This document shows positions 10,109 through 23,062 of a stretch of DNA of 64,000 nucleotides, piece after piece. A program made the position numbers and the translations under genes. Origin of the DNA: Azolla caroliniana (Eukaryota > Polypodiophyta); NCBI GenBank assembly GCA_043228905.1, contig JBHGNT010000016.1, forward strand, positions 1,736,001-1,800,000. The letters are read 5' to 3'. Positions within the stretch are counted from its first letter, which is position 1. Each line of letters starts with the position of its first letter. The notes under the pieces were generated by a model. The model was not told the DNA's origin, did no database searches, and saw only the letters and a program-made list of their open reading frames with translations.

Positions 10109-13100
10109 TCACTCTAACATGGGGTGATTCGTCAATCCGACCCGATGTCGACGTGTGTCCAGATTCTCTACCGACAACATATTCGTCAACATGTCTGATC
10201 CGTTCTTCATTGTGTTGATCTTCATCAAAGCAAATTCCTTTTCTTCTAGTAGCTCCCAAAGCCAATGGTATCTCCTTTGGATGTGCTTGGTCCTCGAGTG
10301 GTAGGCGCCATTCTTTGCAAGGTGGATGGCGCTTTGGTTGTCACAGTAGAGTAGGAATTCTTCTTGCCGATTCACCAACTCTCTGATGAACTCCTTCATC
10401 CAAATTATCTCCTTGCTAACTTCGGCAACTACCATATACTCCGCTTCCGTGGTCAACTACGCCACAGCCTTCTGTAGCCTCGACTACCATGACATGACTC
10501 CCCCAGCATAAGTCATTATATACTCGGATGTCGGTCGACTGGTATCTACATCGGCCAACATGTTCGAGTATGTAAAACGTTCTAATATGGGATTACTTGA
10601 GCCAAATCGGAGGCACGTGCTCAAGATGCTTTCAGGTACCAGAGTATCCACTTGACCGTTGCCCAATGCTCTTTGCTAGGATTGCTCATGAATCAACTAA
10701 CGACTTTGACTACATATCCGATGTTCGGCTTGCTACACACCATTGTGTACATGAGGATTTTGACTGTTGAGGCACAGGGTACCTTCATCATCTCAGCTTT
10801 CTCGAACTTTGTCTCCCATACAACTTAAACTTTGTCGAAAGTGTCGAACCGATCGGTTTCGCGTTGTCCATGCATAATCTCTAGAGAACTTTTGTCACGT
10901 ATTTTTCTTGTGACAACCACAACAACTTCTTTGTCCGGTCTCGGACAATGTGCATTCTAGTATTTGCTTTGCCATATCCATGTCCTTCATTGTGAATGAC
11001 TTGCTTAGGGCCTTCTTTAAGCTTCCAATTTTCCTCGGGTCCTGACCGACAATCATCGTGTCATCAACATATAGCAGGAGGATGAGGAATTCTCCTTTGT
11101 CATATCTCTTCACAAAATGTAGTGGTCAACATGCGTCTTGTTGAAGTCGTGTTCTAACATGAAGGATTTGAACTTCTAGTACCACTGCCAGGGCGCTTGC
11201 TTCAGTCCGTAGAGACTCTTCTTCAACCGACATACCAGGTCCACCTTTCCCTTCTCGACGAATCCTTTCGTTTGCAGCATGTATATATCCTCTTCGAGAT
11301 TACCATACAAAAACGTCCTCTTGACATCCAACTGTTCGACTTTGAGGTCCATGCTAGCCGCAATGCTCAACACTATCTAGATGGATGTCATCTTGACCAT
11401 CGGGGCAAATAATTCATCGAAATCTACACCCTTCTTTTGTCGAAAGCCTTTTACGACAATTCTTGTGTTATATCTAGGTGAATTCCCGTCATCTCTCGGT
11501 TTTAGCTTGTACACCCACTTGTTCCGAAGTGCCCTCTTTCCTTTCGACAACTCCGTCAGCTCGTATGTGTGGTTCTCATGCAGGCAATCTCCATTTCGTC
11601 TTGTGTGGCACTCAGCCACTTTCTGTTGTGGGGGTCCCTCTTTGCTTCCTCGAAGTTTTTCGGCCCCCTCATCCGGTTAAGACCACTCACTCTTCATCCG
11701 GGAATCTTCGAGGGGCTCTTCTCTCTCTTAAGGGATATCTTCTGCCTCCATTCAACGTAGTCAACTCCTGTTCAACTTCTTATGTTGGCTCTTCTTCTAA
11801 GTCTGATTTGGATCCGCGTTTGGCCAATTGTCTTCTTTCGACCTGTTCTCCTCGTTGCTCAGTCAACTCTCGTGTTCGTATTCAACCGACTGGTTTGTAT
11901 TCGACTCTCGACTGGCCTCCGACCAATCCGATTCCCGGTTCGAATTCGCTCAACTCCCCTTGTTCTTCAGTCAGGGTTCGACTTCTGACTGGTCAGGAGG
12001 ATGTATCTGACTTCTCTTTTCCCCAGTCGGCAACTGTCTTTTCTTCCATAAAGATAATGTCTCGACTCTGAATCACTTTCTTCTTAGCTAAGTCCCATAA
12101 CCGATAGCCAAATTCGTCTTCTTTGTATTCGAGAAATATGCATGGTCGGTTCTTGGGATCGAGTTTCCCTCTCTGGTCCTTAGCTACATGAACATAGGCC
12201 AAGCAGCCGAACACCCTCAGATGCCGGTATGACACATCCTTCCCCGTCCACACCCTTTGTGGGATATCACATTCTAAAGGAACTAAGGGAGACTTGTTTA
12301 TCACATAAACATCCATCTTCAAAGCCACAACGTAGTAGGTTTTCGGTAATTTTGCATGTGCCAGCATGCATCAGACTCCCTCCATCATAGGCCGGTTCAT
12401 TCTCTTGGCCATGCCGTTTAGCTTCGGGGTCTTCGACATTGTGTATTCCAACTGGATTCCTTGAGACCAATAATATTCCTGAAATTCCCCTCGGTATTCT
12501 CCTCCATTGTCTGTCCGGATGGCATTCAACTTTTGTCCGGACTCTCTCTCCGCTCTTGCCTAGAATTCTTTGAAGACGGACAACACCTAGTCCTTTGTCT
12601 TTAGTGTGGAGACCCATGGTTTCCGACTGTAGTCATCTATGAAGGTCACAAAATATTGTGCACTAGCATGTGACTTTGCATCCACTTGGCATAAGTCTGC
12701 ATGCACAAGTTCCAAATCGCTCTTTCTTCTCATCGAGAGGTCTAGGGCAAAAGGAGGCCCTATTATGTTTTCCGGCCAATCAATTAGGGCATTTGTCCAA
12801 ATGCACTTTCCTCATCTCCGACAGGAGTTCTTTTTTTGCTAGCATTTGCATTCCTTTCTGGCTCATGTGACACAACCTCTTATGCCACAACTCTCCGATT
12901 GTGTCGGCTGCCGCATTTACTTGGTCCTTGTTCAGTTGTGCATGCAACACATATAACATACTTTGCTTTTGGGCACAGACCACAATTAAGCTTCCCTTGC
13001 AGAATTTCCAAGTGTTGTTCTAGAAGGTACCACTGTAGCCTTTGTCATCGAGCCGTCCAGTTGATATCAGATTCAATCTTATGTCCAGAACATGGCAAAC

Positions 13101-14190
13101 AACTTTGAGCACCATTTTGCAGTCTATCGATGTCAGCAAATGTACATCTATTATCCCGATTATTTTGCATGTGGCGTCATTTCCCATCTTCACATATCCA
13201 TGATCTCCTGTCTTGTATTATGAGAAGCATCCTCTATTTGGGGTCAAGTGAAATGATGCACCGGAATCGACCACCCATGTCGATTCTTCGCCGACAAGGT
13301 TGACTTCATTTTTTTCACTAATGAACAACAACTCCTCTTCACTCGCAGCGATTGTTGAAGTGTTCTTTCTGTCCGGGATTTACTTCGGTTCTACACCATC
13401 AACTCCCCCGTTATCCTTCTAATAGTGTTGGAAATTTTTCTGGAAGTGCTCGGCTTCCCACAATAGAAGCACGTGAGCCTCCCCCTTGACTTCAACCTTC
13501 TCCCTGACTTCTCTTGGTTCTGGGGACTTCTATTCTTGCCTCTTTCCCGATTTGTGTCACCTTCCATGACTCAAGCCTTCGGGTCGGATATTGCCTCTCT
13601 ATACTTCCGACGAGCTTCCTCATTCAGCAGGCTCAACTTCACCTTCTCTAGGGATAAGGGCTTCCCTTCCGGTCTGGTGTTGCCTAAGATGACAACTAGC
13701 ATCTCCTAGTTGTCCGGAAAGGATCCTAGCAGCAATAATGCTAATATCTCATCGGCTAGAGATACTTCCAGGGAGGTGGTTTGGTTGATCAATCCCAGGA
13801 AGGCATTTAGGTGCTCCACCATGTTGGAGCCATCCTTATACTGGAGTCTCACGATCTTCCTGAAAACTGAGACTCTATTCACGACATTTTTATTTTCGAA
13901 TGTAATACCAATCTTCTCCTAGAGAACATCTGCTTTGTTCTCTTCATTAAAGTTGTTGTATAGATTCATGTCTATAAAACATCTTATGTACGTTGCGGCC
14001 TTCAAATGCATGACTTCCCAAGTTGATGCATCGATCTTGTCGGGCTTGGTATTCTCATATTGCACCGACAACCAAAGAGCTTTCCATACCAACATGTCTC
14101 TGATCTTCAACTCCTACACTGAGTAGTTGGAGCTAGTTAGCTTGAACATTCCCCTGATTGTGTCTTCCATTTTCTTTCTCTTGAGGGTAA
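10109..14190 (-). pseudogene. Degenerate Copia gag-pol
   Basis: Recognisable blocks in order on the minus strand are: a gag region with a broken zinc knuckle (CFYCGKP, ~13450); the protease site WVVDSGASFHLTPNRG (~13235-13305); a GAG-pre-integrase block LWHKRLCHMSQKGM (~12880); an integrase core with TDNGGEYRGEF (~12490) and HLRVFGCLAYVHV (~12200); the RT entry NKWVYKLKPRDDG and DVKRTFLYGNLEEDIYM (~11300-11550); YVDDTMIVG (~11060); and RNase H TTEAEYMVVAEV with CDNQSAIHLAKN (10109-10456). Stops and frameshifts break the frame between nearly every block, so no functional polyprotein remains. Confidence 0.92.
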
Positions 14191-14199
14191 TGAACCTTC

Positions 14200-14211
14200 G
14201 CTCTGATACCA
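14200..14211 (-). other. Primer-binding site, initiator tRNA-Met type
   Basis: The minus strand reads TGGTATCAGAGC three bases inside the 5' LTR, the standard plant Copia primer site complementary to the 3' end of initiator tRNA-Met. It fixes the element's orientation. Confidence 0.95.
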
Positions 14212-14214
14212 CTT

Positions 14215-14741
14215 TGATGTAAAATGGGGTCTCGGCCACAACCGAGATTTAAGTACAAATGGGAGAAAACAAAAAATCAGAAAATGATTCACTTACACGG
14301 AGACATGGGATGTTAGCGTGGAAAACCCCAAACGGGTAAAAAACCACGGGAGCCCACAGACTTCGAATAGTTCACTATGAGAGGCAATACAATGAGACTC
14401 ACAGGCAATGACCTCGAGCTCATCTTCTTCGCCTACGTGCGGTTACAACAAAGATGCTCTACGCTTCTCTCTCCCTCACAATTACAACGGTATGTAAAAC
14501 TCTAAGTTCTCACACACAGATATAAAAGTTTTGCCCTAGTTATCTTTATACCTATACAACTTAGGACTATTTACAAATATGGCCTAAATAGGCGTAACAC
14601 AAAACCTATTTACATATGTGGCCTTTTTCAGATGCCTATCTGAACTCAATCCGGATCTGGGTTTGGTCTTTCTTTTCCTTCGAATATGACTAATTTGGGT
14701 CGTGTTCTCCTTCCCATCCGGAGGGACATGTTTTCCCAACA
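14215..14741 (-). repeat. 5' LTR of the degenerate Copia
   Basis: Begins TGTTGGG at 14741 on the element strand and ends TACATCA at 14215, next to the primer site. Compared with the 3' LTR it has scattered substitutions and small indels. Confidence 0.9.
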
Positions 14742-16063
14742 TGTGCCAGATAGGGTAATGTGGTAGATAGAATTGTTGAGTGTCTATGATTACATTATTG
14801 GTGTACATATTGGACTGTAAAGACACTTTACCTAACTAATGTGCTTCGGAGAGTAAATATGACATGATGCATTGCAATTGTTAGAAATTTTTTTGTATAG
14901 AGAAACATATCACCAATCTCAGAAGTCCATACACGTGTGAAAATTTGTATCAACATATAAAGCTTTATCAAATTGTCATACTTTTTGTTAATTTAGCTAT
15001 TTAAATTTCTTAAATTCTATATTGCCAAGAGTTTAGCATGGACCCACCCTCCTTATATGGGGATTTTTGTGCTACTTTTGATGGAAATAAGCATTTGACA
15101 TATTCATGTGGTATTCCCTAGTCTCTCAAAAGTTGCTTTGATCTCCATCTAGCAAAAGGCCAATAACTACATTTAAAATCTCATTGTCAAGTTAGAAAGA
15201 CAAACAAATTGAAGAGCACATCTTGTGAGCAAGCATCCATGATAATGCAATCTCTACAATGTTTAAATGAAGAAGGATGAAACACATTTCATATGATTTT
15301 CATACATCAAAGACAATCACTAAAGTAATTGGATTTCCCACAAATGTGCTCTACTATTTCATAATGAACATGAAGTGTGTCTAAAGATGGCATTTAAATG
15401 AACAATAGTATATTATCCAAACTTATGTTTGATTGGATATCAACTTATCTAAGTGAATTGCCATTTGAGCAGTCAATTAGGTTGTGTTACGAGGGGAGAT
15501 ATCTTGCTAACTTAACTATTTCTTAGAGCTTTAAGTGTAACCTTTCACATTCATATGGAGGATCCATATTTATGGATTAATCTAAGACCACCAACTCCAC
15601 CGACTCTTATATTCACATGTTTTGCATTTTTATGTCAATTCAATCATGGAAAATAACTTATTTCATTACGTCTTTATGTCCTTGTCATAGCCAAAAAGCA
15701 CTTTAGTTTTATGTGGTTCTTCTTGAGACAAAATTTATATTTATTGTAGTTTTGCCCAATTCCACTTGCCTTTAACTCCCTCAATGCTTTCTTTTGTATG
15801 TAGAGTGATGTCTAGTCCTCTCACCCATCATATATGTATCCATAGAAGACCATCATATATTCATAGAAGAATGAATGCTCATTGGGATATGCAACATATA
15901 ACACTTCATTTTAGCATATTCTAAAAATTCTAGATAAAATCTTCACATACATTGGCTCACTAACATATGCAACATATAACACTTCATTTTAGCATATTCT
16001 GGAGTTTCTCGATAAAAACTTCACATACATTGTAATGCTCATTGTGTCACCAAGCTTGAAACT
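14742..16063. other. Intergenic with one tandem duplication; no gene
   Basis: AT-rich sequence. At about 15888-16041 a ~77-base unit (TATGCAACATATAACACTTC followed by ATTTTAGCATATTCT) occurs twice in tandem. Nothing else is recognised. Confidence 0.6.
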
Positions 16064-17557
16064 AAAACATGATATATACTTTTGGTGGTAAATCGGCAAG
16101 GTTTATGAAACTAATTCCATTATAAGGCACAAAGCCACAAAATGATTACAATCGCAGCCAATTAGGCCGGACCCAAGCACAACTAGAAGAAACAATAATG
16201 ACTAAACATAGAGAGAAGGAAACCCTAAACCTTCTTAACTACTACGGTAACCACGATGACCAAAGGAAAACCCTAAAACGAAATATGGATAAGATGAAGA
16301 AGAAATACCCTAACGGTCTACCTCTAACGACAAAATCGCAACCCTCTGAATGGTGCCTCCTCACCCCTTTTTATAGTGGAAAAGGGTAAGCTTATTACAA
16401 AAGAGAGGCCAAATATTCTACTCTTTTTCAAAGAGGAATATTTGCCTTGATTTTAGGAGGAGGGATTGATGGGGCCTTAACTCCCTCTCCTCTCATTTTC
16501 ACACACACACACACCACCATGCCTACAACTTATTATACCCTTCCATGCACTCCTCTTTTCTACGTGTGCACATGCACCTACGTGCACATCACATTTACAC
16601 ATCATGAACTTTTGTGGTGTACTTTAGCACCTAACATTTCCCCTTTCCTTTTACATTTGTTTTCTTATTCTCATTTACAATTACTAAGTGCATGTGCAAT
16701 GTTGCACATCCCCGTTTTATTTGTCCCACTTGATTTTCTCACCATAGTCGAAAATCCTCACAACAACGTGGTCCCTATTGGAGAATGGATAGGTAAACAA
16801 GGAGGTTGAATAGCTTGCCCGCTCTATCTTGCACCTATCAAGACTTGGAGACATTGTTTGTGGGATTGGCCTCAAGCTTAGAGGGTATGGGATAGATTGA
16901 CTCGCCTCCTAGTTGCCTAGGAAGTGGAAGGGACAACATCGTGGAACATAGTGGCCTGGATCAATCCCTTGGCTGATAGTTGAACGAACGCCTTCAACAT
17001 AGGCAACTGGTGCTATGAATGCACAAGAGGTAAACTCGTGAAGACCCGATTTGACAAAGCCTTGAAGACCACATCCCCTCGTTTCGGGGAGATTGCAATG
17101 TTTATCGTAGGCTTCACCCTTTGGTATGTGTGGAAAAGCATGTTGCCTAAAGGTCTTCCAAGATTTGGTACTCCCCCGAAGGAATTGATTATGAATAATT
17201 GGTTCGTGATTATCAGCTGCCTATGAGGGGCAGTTGGACGAGGTTTGTGCCCACTCATATGGTCATTGCTTGTTTACGCTTTTGGAAATAATGGAGGAAC
17301 ACACCGATGGTGACGCAAGGAGGAAACGACCCGAGGTGGATTGGGCTCCCATTGGCCAACGATGAATGTCACTAGTTTATAGCTCTAGGTACCTACTTAC
17401 ATTAAGTAGAAAGTATGGAAGGATATGTGCATAGTATCATATTCTTGAACTTGGCCAGGGGTGATCCTTGATTTATGTGTATAGTTTTTCTATAAAAATC
17501 TCTCCTAACTAATGGGAAAGTAACCCCTTTTGGAAAAAAAAACATGATATATACTTT
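16064..17557 (+). mobile_element. LINE-type retroposed segment with 19-bp target duplication
   Basis: A perfect 19-base direct repeat, AAAACATGATATATACTTT, lies at 16064-16082 and 17539-17557. The right copy is preceded by a run of nine A residues. Long duplications plus a 3' A tail are the signature of LINE-driven insertion. The 3' portion (about 17038-17226) codes for a fragment with FTLWYVWK and TPPKELIMNNW, which resembles the C-terminal tail of plant LINE ORF2 but is broken by stops. The last ~60 bases recur in reverse orientation at 41131-41187, which defines a shared 3' end. The 5' part includes the LTR-like repeat at 16330-16773, so the unit may be chimeric. Confidence 0.65.
16330..16773 (-). 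repeat. Dispersed LTR-like repeat, copy 2
   Basis: Counterpart of 8930-9330, with the same block order including the minus-strand CTATAAAAAGG box and GTGCATGTGCAATGTTGCAC. It contains an extra (CA)n tract at 16501. Confidence 0.65.
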
Positions 17558-20500
17558 AGGAAGGCATGAATTATGTTCACAAAGGCATGATAAATCTTGT
17601 CTTAAACTTCATTTTACATCGATTGTATTGGTTTATCGATATTTTCATATTTTCATCTCTCCCCATTATAAACATATACATGTTTAGAAACGTCCAGTCA
17701 TGATGGAATCATATATGTCTAAGAATATGTCTTGTTGGGCCTATACAATCATTAAAGTAAGATCTTCTATACATTATATTTTTGCACCTTTTTTATGTGC
17801 CACTTTCTTATCCATATTATACATGTCTAGGTATTTCAATAGAGATCCATAACTTTTAGCTTGTTATTACGTTGGCCCATAAAAGTTGCGTTGGGATGTT
17901 CATGTGCGGCGTAAATGTCAAACAACATGCATTTCATTATGTGATGAGCAAAAATTCCCATGATATTGTTATAATAATGCATGAAGTTTCCAATGTTCAA
18001 TCTAAAGTTGCCTTTGCAAGATGTTTTTCTAGCCATTCAGTAATTATCGTATGGACATGCATAAATTGTTATTGAAATAATAAGATGTCCTTATTATTTC
18101 AATTTATAAAATGTCATCATCTTTAGTACCATAGTATATGACATATAATGTTCCAAAGGGATTCGAGGTTTTAGGTGTATGGTAAATATCACATTCCTAA
18201 GAATGAAGAATTGAAATTGTTGCTATTGTGGCGAATTGTCCACATTCATTGATTTATATAGGAAAAGTAGCGTCTCTTAAGAAAGGTTGGGAGTGGAGAT
18301 TGAAGGCTACACGTGGAATTTGATTTCAACATCAAACATTTGACCAAGTCCCCAACCATTGTAAAACCCAAGGTTATGACCTTGATGGACCCCAAACTAA
18401 TATATGACATTTCCATGAATTTTCATTGACATAAGCTTTTTAAAACAATAGCCATTGAGGCCAAATATATAATGCTCTTCTGACTGGTCAAAATTTGAAA
18501 GGGTGGGACAGAAATGTTTGTCAATGTGTCAATGATTACTAGCAAGAGGTTTATTGTTTTTCTACATACAAATGAGGTAAAGCAAAAGAATGAATTTGAC
18601 CCAAAAACCATGGGTAGAACCGTAGAAGCATGCACAAATTACTTTTAATGGAGTTTCGACATTGACAAGCTACACATTTTGACATTTTAGTGTACCTAGG
18701 CTAGTAGCCTTGATCATAGCAAATGGTAGTTCATGAATTTCTTACTTCTTTCGATGATTAAGAGAGTGGAGAGTCAAGAATCAAGCTTTTCATACTTTGT
18801 TCCATATTTAGACCCGGCTAACAATATAATTATTCCTTCTAGAATGCATTGAACATTTACTAATTATTAATAGAGGACACACTATAGCATGGGGGAACCG
18901 TCAAAATGACATTCTATAAGAGTTTTTCTTTGCAAGTGACCATTTGCAAACCTTGTGCCGTATATAAGACATAAAAAATACTCTATTTGAATACGTAGAC
19001 CATTTTAACTTCTAGAACTTAATATTTGCATTTTCATGGGATTATGAGACTATTATGTCTAAATGTAGATAGTTTGAAAATGTCTTGAAAGTAATTTTGT
19101 AGTGAGTTTACTTCTTGACAAATTTAATTAAGAAGTACCTTGAAAATATTGTCAGATCATGTTCTGTACAACCATTGGTAGGGAAATTGATTTTAAATGT
19201 ATTTAGTCAAGAAATATGTTGGAGATATCATTGAATCATGTTGTGCACAATAATTTGAATGTAATTTGGCATACAATTTGCATGAACGAAATCATTTGTC
19301 CTTCATAAGTTCCTCCCCCTAAAGTTTTTGTGGATCTTAGGAGCACATTGGATGGATGGGTCATTGGCATTTTTCCAACTCGATTCATTTGTTACTTATG
19401 TACAAGAAGACGATTTGCCCTAAGAGAGATGGTTAGAGAGAGATGATTCAATATTTTTCTATGGTTTATGTTATCACAAACATGTTTATAGCTTGGTGAA
19501 ATACATGAAACACAATCCTTCTAATAAGAATATATATATATATATATATATTATATGTGTGTGTGTGTTTATTAGATTAATTAATAAAGTCTATTATCCC
19601 GCAAAGATTAAGAAAGTAATAGAATTAAACTCCCATGAATACAAACTAAGTATTAAGTGTGCTACATCTAAGTAAAAGGATATTATCCTAGATTTTAACA
19701 AAATAATAGACGTGAACACCTAGATTGTTGTTGGCTCATTGTTTTGAGAACCCTAGTTTGAAATGTTATGGTAAAGCCTAAATTTGAGGAAGAAAAAACG
19801 GGCCTATTTCTTTATATTATTGAACGTTTTCATAAAAATAATAACGAGTTGTTTTTACTGCTAATTCATCTTCGTAATACACTAATACATTCATATACAC
19901 AACAAATGCACCAAGTTGTCTTATGTATGCAATGTGTAAAGTTCATGGTTAACAATGCAAAAATATATGTATACCGAAGAAAAAGTTGATACAAAAGGCT
20001 AGAGGTTCCCTTTCGAGGAAAAAGTTCATTATTTACATGAAATGGAATATACTCCAAGAGAATACGAGCATCAAAGGAGGTTTCTTACAAAGAATGGGTT
20101 GAAGAATAGAATATCCTGCAAGCCTTGAGGACAAATACATCAAGATCATGAAATATCTATTTGGTACGACTCGACCATGTTCACCTTTTTTTAAACTCGA
20201 CCATTGAAGTGAAGCTTCATCTATACTTTCCAAGCCTTAATCATTATAAAGTTCATTTAAAAAGAAAGAATCCAGCTATCTCCAATTATTTTACAATGCA
20301 TAGCCAGCAAAGAGACGATGTTTCTTTCTTTTCCTTTTTGTGTGTTATTAGGAGGGCTCATATGCTGCACCCCTCAAGTGAAAATACTTTTCATATTTTT
20401 GGCCAAAAGATGAGGGGCGTGAAAATATATATCCTTGTCATGATTATGTCGAGGCTAGTCTTGTCATTTAGAATTGCTCGTTTAGCAATCTTAAAATCTA

Positions 20501-21938
20501 GATAGCAACCTCTCTCAAAGCATGCATATGTAATTAAAGTAGCTATAAAATGCCATTAGTCATGTGATGCTAGTTGTAAATGTTTATATCCTTCGTCCCA
20601 GTTCCAACATTACCTTTTTTTAATGTTGTAATTATGATTTTATCGATCACATTATATTACAATGAGTTGTTTCATTTAGCTACCCATGTGCTTCTCACCT
20701 TTTTCATATACATTAAAAAAGTGCATTTTTTAAAATTTCCTACGCACGATGCATGGATTACTAATAAATATATGATGGAATGCCAAACTTTATGTGGTTG
20801 ATCAATGTGGCATACAAAAACAAGTTAAACAAGACAACCTTTTTTTTTAAAAGTAAATGGCTATAGCGAGAACGAAGGTAATGATGATGTATTATCAAAG
20901 AAATAAGGATTTGATTAAATAAGAGGAGGAGACCAAACACTTGTCGTGCTCTCTTGGGAGCGGGGGTTGAACCAACTGAACGATGGTTCAAATGCATTGT
21001 TGGTGTTTTATTGACATCACTCTTACCATTAAAGAGTATCGAGAGACGACGACAAGAGATTTATAAATAAGTCTCTCAAAATTTCAAAATGTTGACGTTT
21101 TTCTTCTTGATTGTTGAAATGGAACTCTTGATGGGGTAAGGGGGGAGGAGGGAGGAGGGCGATTGATGAACCACATCTGAAGGTATTATTGCCTTAATGT
21201 AGCTACTATGGGTGGGTTGAGAGAAATGAGAAAAGGACATCTAGTCGAGATCTATATGACCTTTTTCATTTTTCTATCGATTCCATGGTAAGACTTGGGC
21301 AAACGAAGTAGTGCAAGAGGAATGGGGAGGGGGAGCCCACAATTAAAGAAATGGGTTGTAGTCTTCTTGGCGCGCTGTTGCTCGCGAGATTGCGATTGAA
21401 GTCTCGGAACAAGAGCCCTCTTTGAAAGCTCCCCTCCCTACAAAGTCCCATTCGCATTATAACCATTGGTTGGCCAAATGTCGAGACCAATAAGGTCATA
21501 CAATGGTTTCAAACACGGCCCTAGGCTCCCCCCATCCCTTCCCTCCCCGAGTGACTCTTCAAATGATCTGATCTAGAGATAAAAGGATCGACCAATATGT
21601 AAGATTGTTTTTAGTGAATGGTGTTTTGGGAAGGGGTGTTTGTTAGCTAATTAGGGGAGGTTGCTCAAGGGTCAAGACTTTTGGTGACTTATATGTCCCT
21701 CCTCCCCTCCAAATCAAAGTCAAAAGAAAGATTATAGAAAGAAGAGAAAACAAAGAAGGGTAAAAAAACAAAAACAAAATGAATGAATTGGTCAATCAAT
21801 AGTGTGTATGTATGTATATATATCATATATGTGTGTATATATATGTGTATGTATATATGTATGTATATACATACATACATACATACATACATATATGTAT
21901 GTATATGAATAGTGTGTATTATGTATATATATACATAC
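17558..21938. other. Long intergenic stretch; microsatellites only
   Basis: About 4.4 kb of AT-rich sequence with short chance frames and no recognisable domain. A (TA)n(TG)n tract lies at about 19528-19568, and a long (TATG)n/(CATA)n tract at about 21805-21950. I see no gene. Confidence 0.6.
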
Positions 21939-22270
21939 ACATTAAGGAAGGTAATTAGCATCCTATTCATACTATTAGGCATTTTTAATATCTTGTTGAG
22001 ATCCAATTTGTGCACCCTGCAAGGCTTCTAAATCATAAACGAGGATCTAATTTTGTCTTCTCTATATTCTTGGTGATTAGGCTGCTAGAATATAATTAGT
22101 AGCATCATATTCTGATCTATGCTTTGCACATTAAGGAAGGTAATTAGCATCAATACTCAGACTATTAATGCATTTTTAATATCATATTGACATCCAATTT
22201 GTGCACCTGCAAGGCTGCTAGATCATAAATCAGGATCTAATTTGTGTCTTCTCTATATTCTAGGTGTTTA
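21939..22270 (+). repeat. Tandem duplication, unit about 190 bases
   Basis: ACATTAAGGAAGGTAATTAG, then ATCCAATTTGTGCACC, GCAAGGCT and GTCTTCTCTATATTCT, occurs at about 21939-22075 and again at about 22128-22265. It lies 0.8-1.1 kb upstream of the GT34 gene. Confidence 0.85.
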
Positions 22271-22399
22271 AGCTCAAGAACAATGTGTGTGATTTATCTG
22301 TCATAATGGAATCTTCTCTGTCGTCGAATCATCCGTTGATTATCACTTGATCAACGATAATCACAGGTTCGTAACTCCTAATCATCTGTTGGTCATTCA

Positions 22400-22595
22400 T
22401 CTTCAAACTTGGGCGTCATTAAGTTTTACTCATGGGTGTCATTAAGCTTTAACCATATTGGGTGTCTTTAATCCTACTCATCGGGCGCATCATTCGCCTC
22501 AATCATGTGTCATTAAGCTTAATGTTGGGTCACTAAGCTATAATTATAGGCCATTAACGTTAATTAATGTGGGTCATTGAAGTAAATCGTGTCAT
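22400..22595 (+). repeat. Degenerate array of GTCATTAAGCTT-like units
   Basis: The motif (G/T)GTCATTAAG(C/T)TT(T/A)A recurs six to eight times with 20-35 base spacing and progressive decay, upstream of the GT34 gene. No function is assigned. Confidence 0.65.
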
Positions 22596-23062
22596 TGACT
22601 GTTATATTTGATGGGCGATTCATCTGGAGATCAATGCCGACGATTGATACATACCATCTGCTGATCAAATGCATTGTGAAGCTACATAATTAGCTTAACA
22701 GTGAACCACTAATCTTATAAAACACCGATCAAACATTGTGTCAAAGAATGATAAGCTTCTCAAGTTCAGCTATGTAAAATCGTTTCAAGAGTTTTTTAAT
22801 TGACCCGACACACAGAATTAACCTTAGTTATTAAGCAGTTGATTAAATGTGGGAATGGTTTCTATATTGATTTCAAATCAACTATCTAATTATTGCAGAA
22901 CCGAGAATTGATTTGGGCGCAGGGGAATTCCATGAAATTGCAATGAAATTCATATGATCTGCGATTGCCCGGGCATCATACATCTGCAAGAGATCAAGAG
23001 GAGATCTGATCGGGAAAATCATAATAATCATCGTCATTCAACTCAACAGAGCCAAAAAGCTT

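Larger units (their letters stand above)
9564..14741 (-). mobile_element. Complete but degenerate Ty1/Copia retrotransposon
   Basis: Two homologous LTRs (9564-10098 and 14215-14741) enclose a decayed gag-pol. The order on the minus strand is 5' LTR, tRNA-Met primer site, gag, protease, integrase, reverse transcriptase, RNase H, purine tract (GAAGGAGGAG) and 3' LTR. LTR ends are TGTTGGG and TACATCA on the element strand. The flanks TGTGT and TGTGC form an imperfect 5-bp duplication. The two LTRs differ at many positions, so the insertion is old. Confidence 0.92.

Noticed and set aside
11381-12071. Plus-strand frames of up to 197 codons
   Set aside because: They are antisense shadows of the degenerate Copia pol; the minus strand carries the recognisable RT and integrase motifs.
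20940-20997. tRNA-like or SINE A/B boxes around TTCAGTTGGTTCAACCCCC (minus strand)
   Set aside because: No cloverleaf can be drawn, spacing is wrong and no target duplication or A tail is seen.
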